DNA of 42,485 bases from the NCBI GenBank assembly GCA_016293865.1, contig JAEDDG010000014.1:1-42485 (forward strand). Reading direction: 5' to 3'. How positions within the stretch are numbered: the stretch's first letter is position 1; every line of letters begins with the position of its first letter. This DNA is from Oscillospiraceae bacterium. Lineage in GTDB: Bacteria > Bacillota > Clostridia > Oscillospirales > Oscillospiraceae. Position numbers and translations under genes: made by a program. The notes beneath the pieces were generated by a model, which made no database searches, was not told where the DNA came from, and saw nothing but the letters and a program-made list of their open reading frames with translations. Shown piece after piece: positions 16,101 to 23,015 of the stretch.

Positions 16101-17058
16101 GATTTGGTCGAACCACTTCTGGCCCATGGACAATGTCACAAATACCGATCCGCATACAGGCACTTCCGGAAACACAGGCACTTACATAGGTGCGTCCGGG
16201 AAAGAGAAAAATTACCCGGCGAGCGATAACGGCATTGCGCACAACAACATGTTCGGTATGACCTATAAGGTACAATTTACCTTGACCGAGGATTATACAG
16301 GTCCTCTGGAATATTACTTCTTCGGTGACGACGACATGTGGGTGTTCCTGGACGGCAGGCTGGTGTGCGACATCGGCGGCGTCCACAGCTCCGTTGGAGA
16401 ATATGTGAACCTGTGGGATTATGTGGCCATGGGAAGTTCCGGCACGCACACACTGAGCTTCTTCTACACGGAACGAGGCTTGTCCGGTTCCACATGTTAT
16501 ATGCAGTTCACACTTCCATCGGTATCTTCCATCACGCCTGAGCAGAACACCGGTCTGCTGACAGTTCAGAAACTGGTAGAGGGTACGGCGGACAGCAACG
16601 AGGAATTCTGTTTTGAGATTATGTTTACCGATGAAAACGGAAGGCCCTTGCCGGACGACTACTCCTACACCCGTTATAAAGCGGACGGCACGGTTGTCAA
16701 GCAGGATATCATCATCTATGATGGGGGTTCCTTTGAGCTGAAGGCCGGGGAATATATTATCATCAACTACCTGCCTTACGGGACGAAATATTCCATTACC
16801 GAAACAAATGCGCCCTACTACACGGTGACCTATCAGGTTGACGGCGGTGCGCCAAACGACGGGTATACCGCCACAGGACAAATCCCGACCGGCGGGAATG
16901 GGTCTGTGGTGTTCACGAACACCGCAATGCCTGTGCTTCCCTCTACCGGAGACCCCGGAACAATACTGTATACCGCAGGAGGCTTCCTGCTGACGATGGC
17001 GGCGCTGCTTCTGTTGTATAAACGAAAAGCGAAAAGCGGCAGATGCCGTGTCCCCTGA
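13108..17058 (+). CDS. large LPXTG pilus tip/adhesin protein with Cys-His repeats, CHAP and fibro-slime domains
   Basis: 1316 residues. A basic N-terminus and one hydrophobic segment (about 24-46) act as the export signal. Residues 54-210 hold seven H-x-H-x3-C motifs (first at 59-65, last at 204-210), with a further Cys between most neighbours; two more follow the enzyme domain. Residues about 236-390 form a CHAP-type NlpC/P60-like domain with C285 in GDWCAMF, H348 in ADHVGLV and TIEGN as the third element. It may cleave peptidoglycan peptides or amides. After a long acidic linker, a fibro-slime/PA14-like module (about 1053-1138, FFGDDDMWVFLDG) and a Cna-B-like domain precede LPSTG (1277-1281), a hydrophobic helix and a basic tail. 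ATG 13108 follows GGAAGGAAG. Tip position is inferred from size and domain order. Confidence 0.88.
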   Translation: MLDELQMRAEQYKKKHRRHKVWRRIVICLSCVVAFCTTYALILPAITMEQTAYCGMEEHQHTDKCYEKRLTCGFGEPQEDDVELLNSGHTHSDACYEEQKVLVCGQEESAGHIHDDSCIRHEQVLICTKDHEHTEDCCEISETYICGMTEGEGSHTHGAACDGTQKVLVCDNPESTETLSDTQKPHVHTDDCYENVLVCQKTAHEHTLACYSNPEADLETASVWAQSVSNVELTGIWADDVISVAQSQLGYRESTANYIVMEDEETTRGITRYGQWYGDPYGDWCAMFVSFCLRYAEIPNFPYCSSCPALLDLLSSAQYGLYEEAGKHEPMPGEVIFFDLDGNGAADHVGLVAGINEDGKEIRTIEGNHSNCVQYVDYTLDDSRILGFGRLPEKEAGYTCGKPAHTHNRYCYGCDGNLLCPVEEHMHSEACRTGLNSEQKPVSGSDGVQGNPDSFDHSDKAIMALSDDFLYENDQFSIALHVEGNAYLQDTPPEATNASTDDLQPYEITPAADLQQNMIFESDADSLQDDAEITGDGGLPGTADKSDSDKSVKKDVPVLVVTEMDEQQREYQHIASVLEEEYTDGLLDLSVLSLEFYCQDALLDVSSCSVTAQITPQTQMMETAHTACAELEADAAPEAETGVVFSVVEATEDGTEELDSAIVSTSTREVPVLTASVDGNGILAVAATQTANPKFTVQYYAWLDAVADSGSTTDTLPVIDTSGGNLPQNGMTPTTKTLFLEEITSGSGVYGIKTTSTLIQVYSSHEYQYITAPNLTYFNRLYENGHYAIKEIWILQGGKDAESVSREDWNVYDPAATHFTNRSQSANDNTVLITDGTVIRLVFDTTESIYTNAVNFYDYDITNDGVHTAAQGINSASNYSGSGAKLAFGNNNTDTGLAAETWSGNALNKANSNGYSGCTFGLVTGLSGGDIRYAGGVDAPALFNDGNAAGKTSYDNGQYTLSFDRRGDTYTLSSVGGTTSATSLQTFTSRWNWNNTRKIWSNHFWPMDNVTNTDPHTGTSGNTGTYIGASGKEKNYPASDNGIAHNNMFGMTYKVQFTLTEDYTGPLEYYFFGDDDMWVFLDGRLVCDIGGVHSSVGEYVNLWDYVAMGSSGTHTLSFFYTERGLSGSTCYMQFTLPSVSSITPEQNTGLLTVQKLVEGTADSNEEFCFEIMFTDENGRPLPDDYSYTRYKADGTVVKQDIIIYDGGSFELKAGEYIIINYLPYGTKYSITETNAPYYTVTYQVDGGAPNDGYTATGQIPTGGNGSVVFTNTAMPVLPSTGDPGTILYTAGGFLLTMAALLLLYKRKAKSGRCRVP

Positions 17059-17111
17059 CGTGCAGCAGCAAACTGTTCCTGAAAACAATTAATCGGAAAG
17101 GAAATGACATC

Positions 17112-18800
17112 ATGAAACACATCAAGAATCTCGCCTGCCTCCTGTTGGCAATGATCATCGTGCTGAACTTTGGTACTGCCGCATTTGCGGCAAACAGCAC
17201 CGGAAGCATCACAATTCATCCGAACACGAACGTTTCTGTTGCGGGCAAAACTTTCAATGCGTATAAAATCCTGGACGTAACGTCTTATTATGACGACTCC
17301 GTCGTGTACACAGTCCCCACTGCTCTGAAGGCGTTCTACCAGACCCGCTATGACCTGACTGGAAATGAGAGCGATTTTGACGCACAGGTGGCCGCAAAGA
17401 TTGCTGAAGAAAACGACCTGTTTGCTTTTGCGGCAGATGCACTGGCTGCAGCTAAAGATGCCGGCATTACTCCGGGTACAGAAACTGCAGGAGCTGATGC
17501 AGAATCTGTGACCATCAGCAATCTGCCTCTGGGTTACTATGTGGTGGAGGATGTTGGCGGCGCAAAACCGATCTCCGCACTGATGCTCGACACAACCAAT
17601 CCTGATATTGAGCTTGAAATCAAAGCCGACCAGCCCGGAATTGACAAAAAGATCGACGGCGACAATGACTCCGACGATTCCACCACGGGCCTTGTGGAAA
17701 ACAACAACGCCGCTGTGGGCAGCATTGTTCCATATGTGGTCACCTCCAGAGTGCCCGATATGACTGGCTATGAGAAGTATTACTTCGTTGTCAACGACAC
17801 CCTGTCCAAGGGACTGACGTTTAACAGCGATGTAACCATCACGATCGGCAGCAAAATTCTGGTGCAGGATACCGATTATACCGTGACGAAAACCGACAAT
17901 GACGACGGCACCACCTCGGTGGAAATCGTGTTCAAAAACTTCATCCAGTATAAGGATAACAAGAACGATGCGATCACCATCAAATACTCCGCCACCGTTA
18001 ACGAGGCCGCCGTGATCGGCGTTGCGGGAAATCCAAACACCGTTACGCTGACCTATTCCAACAACCCCAATATTCAAGATGCCGGCACATCCGGCAATCC
18101 TGACAAGCCGATCCCGTCCAGTCCCACAGGTGAAACGCCAAAAGAATATACGCGCACTTATGTGACAGCTGTCGAGCTCATCAAAGTGGATTCTCACGGG
18201 AACCGTCTGACCGGTGCAGAGTTTACGATCGAAGGCACCATGCTCAACACCGTCCTGGTGCGTACCGATGTTTACACTGAGAATACAAACGGAATGTACT
18301 GGAAGCTCAAGGATGGTTCCTACACCACTGACGACCCAAACACCGATGGCATAGATCCTGACAAATACGAGAGCACTGTCACCAGGTACATAAAGACCAT
18401 TCAGACTACTGTAATTAACAAATCCGAAAATGTCAGCTATACCGCCACGGTCGGCACTGACGGTATTCTCCGATTTGAAGGCCTGTCTGCCGGAAAGTAT
18501 ACGATTACCGAGATTAAGTCTCCTGCGGGATACAATCTGCTGGAGAAACCAATCAATATTTCCATTGACTGGACAGCTCCGGCTGCGCCTTCCACAGACT
18601 GTTCCTGGGGCGTTACCGGCAATAACAGTGCCATTGTCGACAACGGTATCGTAAAAATTACGATTGAAAACAACGCCGGTGCCGAACTGCCGTCCACCGG
18701 CGGCACGGGTACTGCCATTTTTTATGCCGCAGGTGCCATTCTGATTCTGGCCGCTGTGATTTTGCTGGTCACCAGAAGACGCATGAATTTCAAGGTCTGA
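17112..18800 (+). CDS. SpaH/EbpB-family LPXTG major pilin
   Basis: 562 residues. The signal peptide ends near AAFA-A (about residue 30). The N-terminal domain is followed by the pilin region with IELEIKADQPGIDKKI, where sortase would use a lysine to join subunits. D2-type fimbrial isopeptide and Cna-B domains follow, with an E-box-like YTITEIKSPAGY segment about 85 residues before the end. The cell-wall signal LPSTG is at 526-530, followed by a hydrophobic helix and RRR. This is the standard layout of the polymerised shaft pilin of sortase-assembled pili. ATG 17112 follows GGAAAGGAAA; an earlier in-frame ATG at 17043 overlaps the adhesin gene and would mask the signal peptide. Confidence 0.93.
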   Translation: MKHIKNLACLLLAMIIVLNFGTAAFAANSTGSITIHPNTNVSVAGKTFNAYKILDVTSYYDDSVVYTVPTALKAFYQTRYDLTGNESDFDAQVAAKIAEENDLFAFAADALAAAKDAGITPGTETAGADAESVTISNLPLGYYVVEDVGGAKPISALMLDTTNPDIELEIKADQPGIDKKIDGDNDSDDSTTGLVENNNAAVGSIVPYVVTSRVPDMTGYEKYYFVVNDTLSKGLTFNSDVTITIGSKILVQDTDYTVTKTDNDDGTTSVEIVFKNFIQYKDNKNDAITIKYSATVNEAAVIGVAGNPNTVTLTYSNNPNIQDAGTSGNPDKPIPSSPTGETPKEYTRTYVTAVELIKVDSHGNRLTGAEFTIEGTMLNTVLVRTDVYTENTNGMYWKLKDGSYTTDDPNTDGIDPDKYESTVTRYIKTIQTTVINKSENVSYTATVGTDGILRFEGLSAGKYTITEIKSPAGYNLLEKPINISIDWTAPAAPSTDCSWGVTGNNSAIVDNGIVKITIENNAGAELPSTGGTGTAIFYAAGAILILAAVILLVTRRRMNFKV

Positions 18801-18849
18801 TGTTCTGAAATGATTCCGAAAAAAACGCAGCACCTGCTGTGAACGCACG

Positions 18850-18872
18850 CCGGGGAGGCCCCGCCTTCCCGG
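18850..18872 (+). other. intercistronic hairpin between major pilin and sortase genes
   Basis: CCGGGGAGG (18850-18858) pairs with CCTTCCCGG (18864-18872, one G-U pair) around a 5-base loop. There is no T-run, so it is more likely a processing or attenuation element that raises pilin over sortase mRNA than a full terminator. Confidence 0.4.
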
Positions 18873-18897
18873 ACCGCATTGTCAAGGAGAGCCCGCT

Positions 18898-19752
18898 ATG
18901 AAAAAGAAAAAAGGAGATCTTATAACGATCGTATTGGTCCTGTTTCTTCTTGTAGGGCTGTCCCTGATGCTGTATCCCGCGGTAAGCGATTATTGGAATT
19001 CTTTCCATCAGTCCAGAGCCATTGCAACCTATGCCGAGCAGGTTTCCCTGATTGATGACAACACCTACAAACAGCTGTGGGAGAAGGCCGCAGCCTACAA
19101 TCAGACGCTTTTCTGTAAAACAAATCGCTATTTTATGACAGACGAGGAACGGGAGGAATATAACGGCCTGCTGGACATTTCCGGGAGCGGCATCATTGGC
19201 TATATTGAGATTCCGGAAATTAATTGTTCCCTGCCAATCTACCACAGCACAGACGCGGCTGTCCTGCAGATTGCCGTTGGCCACATTGAGGGAACTTCTC
19301 TTCCTGTTGGCGGCGAAAGCACGCACTGTGTCATTTCCGGCCACCGGGGGCTGCCCTCCGCAAGACTGTTTACCGATCTGGACAAACTGGAAAACGGCGA
19401 CATTTTTATGATACGCGTCCTGAATGAAACGCTGACCTACGAAGTCGATCAGATTCGGATTGTCCTGCCAACGGATTTGTCTGACCTTGACATTGTAAGA
19501 GGAGCTGATTACTGTACCTTAGTGACCTGCACGCCCTACGGCATCAATACCCACAGACTTCTGGTACGTGGTCACCGGATTGAAAACGAGGAGGAAGCTG
19601 ACACGATCCATGTAACGGCTGATGCCGTGCAGATCAAGCCGCTGCTGGTGGCGCCAGCAGTGGCAGTTCCGGTTCTGATTGTTCTCCTGATTATTCTGCT
19701 GCTGCCAAAACGATCCAAAAAACGGGGAGGCAAATCTGATGAAGAAACATAA
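18898..19752 (+). CDS. class C (pilus-polymerising) sortase
   Basis: 284 residues. N-terminal (about 9-28) and C-terminal (about 248-268) membrane helices flank the extracellular beta-barrel. The catalytic triad is H149 (SGHRG), C211 (TLVTCTPYG) and R220 (THRLLVRGHR). Two membrane helices and a place between pilin genes define class C, which cleaves LPXTG between Thr and Gly and links pilins through lysine side chains. The usual lid motif (Asp-Pro-aromatic) upstream of the barrel is missing; the corresponding place reads RYFMTDEE. ATG 18898 follows AAGGAGA. It overlaps the next gene by 14 bases. Confidence 0.95.
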   Translation: MKKKKGDLITIVLVLFLLVGLSLMLYPAVSDYWNSFHQSRAIATYAEQVSLIDDNTYKQLWEKAAAYNQTLFCKTNRYFMTDEEREEYNGLLDISGSGIIGYIEIPEINCSLPIYHSTDAAVLQIAVGHIEGTSLPVGGESTHCVISGHRGLPSARLFTDLDKLENGDIFMIRVLNETLTYEVDQIRIVLPTDLSDLDIVRGADYCTLVTCTPYGINTHRLLVRGHRIENEEEADTIHVTADAVQIKPLLVAPAVAVPVLIVLLIILLLPKRSKKRGGKSDEET

Positions 19753-20740
19753 GCGCTGGTGCGCTGTGCTGCTCGGTCTTCTGACACTCGTTGTGTTGCT
19801 GCCAATGCATGCATTTGCGATGGGCAGCATTGACCTGAGCCGCGGCGTAAGCCTGGCCGTTTCCTGTCAGGACGGGGACACACCTCTGGCCGGGGCGCAG
19901 TTTGACCTTTATCAGGTTGCAACAGCGGATGAGTCCGGTAAACTGACCACAACTGGGGATTTTACCCAGATCAGTGCAGATATCCATGGAAGCAATGGCG
20001 AAGCACAGAAAACACTGGCCTCCACACTGGAGGGCTACATTCTGCGGGATGGCATTTCCCCTGCTGACAGCGGAAAAACAGACAGCAACGGAATTGTATC
20101 TTTTCCCTCTCCGGGCAAAGCCTTGACTTCGGGGCTGTACCTGGTGCTCGGTCACAGGCACACGCAGAATGGATACCGCTATGACCCTGCCCCCTTTATG
20201 GTCATGCTGCCGTACTCAGACAGTGAAAACAACACATGGGTTTATGACGCGGCGGCAAACGCTAAATATGATTCCTCTGAAATACCCGATACGCCGCAGG
20301 AGGACACAATTGACCGGGAGGCATTGAAAATCTGGAAAGACGACGGGCATGGGGATGTGCGTCCAAAAGAGATAATTGTTCAGCTGCTGCGCGACGGTAC
20401 GGTCTGCGATACCGTAGCATTGAATGCGGCCAATAACTGGCGCTATACCTGGACCGGACTTGACGGCAAATACAGCTGGACTGTTGTGGAGCAGGTACCG
20501 GAGAATTACACGGTGGAAGTTGCACGGGAGGGGAATACTTTCGTGGTGACAAACACCTACAACAGAAACACGCCGGATGAACCTGCGCCCGTCAATCCAT
20601 CTAAACCAGATGAGCCCAGGTCCAACCTGCCCCAGACGGGTCAGCTCTGGTGGCCGGTCATCCTGTTGATCTGCGCCGGACTCCTGCTTGTGATGATTGG
20701 ACTTGTGCATGGCAGAGAAAAAAATAATGAGAAGATCTGA
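19739..20740 (+). CDS. minor/basal pilin with Cna-B domain and LPQTG anchor
   Basis: 333 residues. The signal peptide ends near AFA-M (about residue 27). An N-terminal Cna-B/SpaA-like domain (LAGAQFDLYQV, then GLYLVLGHRH) is followed by a second Cna-B domain (about 200-270) ending with a WTVVEQVP E-box-like strand and VTNTY. A Pro-rich linker leads to LPQTG (297-301), a hydrophobic helix and a charged tail. The Pro-rich stem and small size are typical of basal pilins that tether the fibre to the cell wall. Whether it is basal rather than a tip subunit is inference. Its start overlaps the sortase gene, so expression is coupled. Confidence 0.9.
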   Translation: MKKHKRWCAVLLGLLTLVVLLPMHAFAMGSIDLSRGVSLAVSCQDGDTPLAGAQFDLYQVATADESGKLTTTGDFTQISADIHGSNGEAQKTLASTLEGYILRDGISPADSGKTDSNGIVSFPSPGKALTSGLYLVLGHRHTQNGYRYDPAPFMVMLPYSDSENNTWVYDAAANAKYDSSEIPDTPQEDTIDREALKIWKDDGHGDVRPKEIIVQLLRDGTVCDTVALNAANNWRYTWTGLDGKYSWTVVEQVPENYTVEVAREGNTFVVTNTYNRNTPDEPAPVNPSKPDEPRSNLPQTGQLWWPVILLICAGLLLVMIGLVHGREKNNEKI

Positions 20741-20772
20741 CAGATCAGTTGAGTCTGTTTCATGGCTGTCTT

Positions 20773-20794
20773 TTCGAACTTCAAGAAGTTCGAA
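20773..20794. repeat. perfect inverted repeat downstream of the pilus operon
   Basis: TTCGAACTTC, AA, GAAGTTCGAA: a 10-bp perfect stem with a 2-base gap lying 33 bases after the last pilus gene. It has no T-run, and the loop is too small for a standard terminator. It may be a protein-binding or recombination site. Confidence 0.5.
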
Positions 20795-21011
20795 TAAACT
20801 GTTTGATTAAACGTGCAAGGGGCCTTAACCCCTTGCACACATTTTTATGCGCGACTGCCAGATCCTTTTTGATCATTCTGCAATCCACAAATGCAAAAAA
20901 AGCACGTGCATCCCGGAGATACTTCTCCACGGCTGCCGTGCTTTTTTCTTTCAGGATGAGGTAACTGTGAAATGCCTGCAGGCTGCTGCCGGCCAATCTT
21001 CCCGCGTTCAT
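20781..21011 (-). pseudogene. 5' remnant of a tyrosine recombinase/integrase (core-binding domain only)
   Basis: From ATG 21011, which has a perfect AGGAGG site, the frame encodes about 55 residues resembling the SAM-like N-terminal domain of XerC/D-type integrases: LQAFHSYLILKEKSTAAVEKYLRDARAFFAFV in outline, then KKDLAVAHK. Homology stops near 20844, where the frame runs into the T-run and hairpin of the pilus operon terminator and ends 20 codons later at 20781. The catalytic domain with the R-H-R-H-Y residues is absent. It is therefore a truncated gene marking a recombination breakpoint at the edge of the pilus island, not an active enzyme. Confidence 0.7.
20813..20845 (+). terminator. rho-independent terminator of the pilus operon
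   Basis: GTGCAAGGGG (20813-20822) pairs with CCCCTTGCAC (20829-20838) around CCTTAA, followed by ACATTTTT. Confidence 0.92.
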
Positions 21012-21329
21012 CGTTATTCCTCCTGTCCTGCGCAGATGGGGAAGCGCTGTACGATTCAACCCAATTCCCTGCCTGTTTTGCACATGTGGTCAGAAGGAAA
21101 AGCGGATGCCCGGCTATGCGCCAAACTGTCACTAACAGGTATCAGCGACCGCATCCGCTGGACAATATTATGATTTCTTGGAGTATTTTTTGCACTTGCT
21201 GCTTGAATATTGAATTCAGAATTTTGCCGTGTTACAGTAAAAATACTGAGAATTACAACTTCGTTTGTGACGAAAAAGAGCAAATTTCCTGTTTTCATTC
21301 TGCCGTATGATTCTGAAGGGAGAAACAGT
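21012..21329. other. intergenic region: leader of the broken integrase and upstream region of the propeller protein
   Basis: About 318 bases without a convincing gene. A 9-bp inverted repeat, AGCGGATGC (21101-21109) and GCATCCGCT (21151-21159), 41 bases apart, lies in the minus-strand leader of the integrase remnant and is followed on that strand by TTTT. A small repeat CAGTA-AAAA-TACTG is at 21235-21248. The right half is AT-rich and should hold the promoter of the gene at 21330, but no clear -35/-10 pair was found. Confidence 0.5.
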
Positions 21330-22814
21330 ATGGTTAACGAAAATGTGCTTCATATCGGGAAAAACCGTGAATTGTTCTGGGATGATTATCTGGTGGATCC
21401 CTCGTGCTCCACTGCGTTTCCACGGCTGATGCAGCCGGTCAAAAAAGAAACCTGCTTCCAGTTTGATCAGGGAATGGAACTGAAACAGGTCAGCTATCCC
21501 TGCATTGTCAAGGACGAATCCGGATATAAAATGTATTACCTGCCCTGGGAAATGTACAAAGACGGATCGGTAAACAGCTACCTGGCTGTGATCGAAAGCC
21601 AGGATGGAATTCACTGGACCAGGCCTGATCTGAATATTTTTGACCACCCGGAACTGAAGGAAAACAATGTGGTGATCGACCATTTGATGGATGGCGTTTT
21701 TGTATTTAAGGACACTAACCCCAGCTGCGATCCCAGCGAGCGCTACAAAGCGCTGACTCCCCTGGAATCAGAAGGAGACCGGATCGGCGGACTTTGGTGC
21801 TACACCTCTGCCGACGGATATCACTTCAAGCTGTCCCATCAGCTGACCTCCGTCGGCTTTTTTGACAGCCTGAATGTGGCATTTTGGGAAAACGGACGGT
21901 ATTACTGCTACCTGCGCAATTATCACAGCATCCCGGGCGGCACATGGAAAGACGGTATTGAAGATTATAACACCCGCAGAGAAATGATAAAATGGGAGAA
22001 TGTCAATGCCGGCATCCGTGACATCCGGGTGATGTACTCCGAGGATTTCCGGAACTGGACGGTTCCCAAACTGATCCAATTTGACGATGGCATGGACTTC
22101 CCGCTGTATACAAACAATGTGATCGCCTATCCCCGCGCGCCCCATGTCAAAATCGGTTTCCCTGTCCGGTATGTGGAACGCAAAAAATGGACGCCAAACT
22201 GCAGCCAGATCGGGAGTGCCGCACTGAAACAGAAAGTGATGGACGTGGGCAATCCCCATAGCCACCGGGAAGGCCTGGCCGTCACAGATGCGATTTTTAT
22301 GTTCAGCCGTGACGGCGAAACATGGCACAGATACAACGAAGCATTTTTCACGCCGGGTTATGAGGCGGAGCAGAACTGGGTCTACGGCGACTGTTATTCG
22401 GCCTACAATCTGATCGATTCCGGCAGGGAATCATATTACATGTATGATAAGGGATGGCACAGAAGCGTCGGTCAGCCCAAGCCTCTGTACCGCTTCGAAA
22501 TCCGCAAGGACGGCTTCGCCTGCTGGATGGCAGACGGTCAGGAAAGAGTTCTTGTGACAAAGCCCCTGGTCTTCGAAGGTGCGGAACTGCACCTCAATTT
22601 CCAGACATCCGCTGCCGGTCACATTTATGTGGATGTTCTTGACGAAAACGGCGAAGCTCTTCCCGGCGCGACGAGCTTTGAACTGTTTGGCGACACCATT
22701 GACAGAAACGTGTATTTTGAAGACGGCGGCAGTTTTGCAAAATATGCAGGAAGGCCTGTACGCCTGCGCTTCCGGATGCTGGACGCAAAGCTTTTTTCCA
22801 TGTGTTTTAAATAA
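21330..22814 (+). CDS. glycosidase-like five-bladed beta-propeller protein with C-terminal beta-sandwich
   Basis: 494 residues with no signal peptide, so probably cytosolic. The N-terminal motif GKNRELFWDDYLVD and repeated blade-like patterns, such as the Y-K-M-Y-Y strand, SQDGIHWTRP, SADGYHF, SEDFRNWTVP and SRDGETWHRYN, are typical of the GH32/GH43/GH-J-like propeller superfamily; DG-x-HW and DG-x-TW Asp-boxes recur. The last 95 residues look like a beta-sandwich. I recognise the family as conserved in gut Clostridia and planctomycetes but cannot name a substrate. Whether the acidic catalytic residues are intact is not clear. ATG 21330 follows GAAGGGAG. It faces the transporter/two-component cluster, which suggests glycan use; this is inference. 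Confidence 0.65.
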   Translation: MVNENVLHIGKNRELFWDDYLVDPSCSTAFPRLMQPVKKETCFQFDQGMELKQVSYPCIVKDESGYKMYYLPWEMYKDGSVNSYLAVIESQDGIHWTRPDLNIFDHPELKENNVVIDHLMDGVFVFKDTNPSCDPSERYKALTPLESEGDRIGGLWCYTSADGYHFKLSHQLTSVGFFDSLNVAFWENGRYYCYLRNYHSIPGGTWKDGIEDYNTRREMIKWENVNAGIRDIRVMYSEDFRNWTVPKLIQFDDGMDFPLYTNNVIAYPRAPHVKIGFPVRYVERKKWTPNCSQIGSAALKQKVMDVGNPHSHREGLAVTDAIFMFSRDGETWHRYNEAFFTPGYEAEQNWVYGDCYSAYNLIDSGRESYYMYDKGWHRSVGQPKPLYRFEIRKDGFACWMADGQERVLVTKPLVFEGAELHLNFQTSAAGHIYVDVLDENGEALPGATSFELFGDTIDRNVYFEDGGSFAKYAGRPVRLRFRMLDAKLFSMCFK

Positions 22815-23015
22815 TTAAAACTGCTTTTTCATACCTCCTTCACCGGTTTTGAACGCTCCAAAGCGAGGCCAGCACGTACCCGGGAACGGCTGGCACGAAC
22901 CGCCTGCCTGTCTGATCTGACAGGAAAATGGACTCTCCCGCCCCGCTCAGCCGGGCAGGCGGAAAAGCCGGGTCTGTACCGTACTGAAGAATACCTTCCG
23001 CAGGAGGCTCTTCCA

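Noticed and set aside
15580..18848. Very long open frames on the minus strand across the adhesin and major pilin genes (502 and 671 codons).
   Set aside because: They are antisense to genes with clear signal peptides, catalytic motifs and LPXTG anchors, have no ribosome site, and their translation has no recognisable domain. They follow from codon bias of the real genes.
22868..22924. Two small hairpins between the propeller gene and the response regulator gene.
   Set aside because: Stems of six bases without U-tracts; too weak to call terminators.
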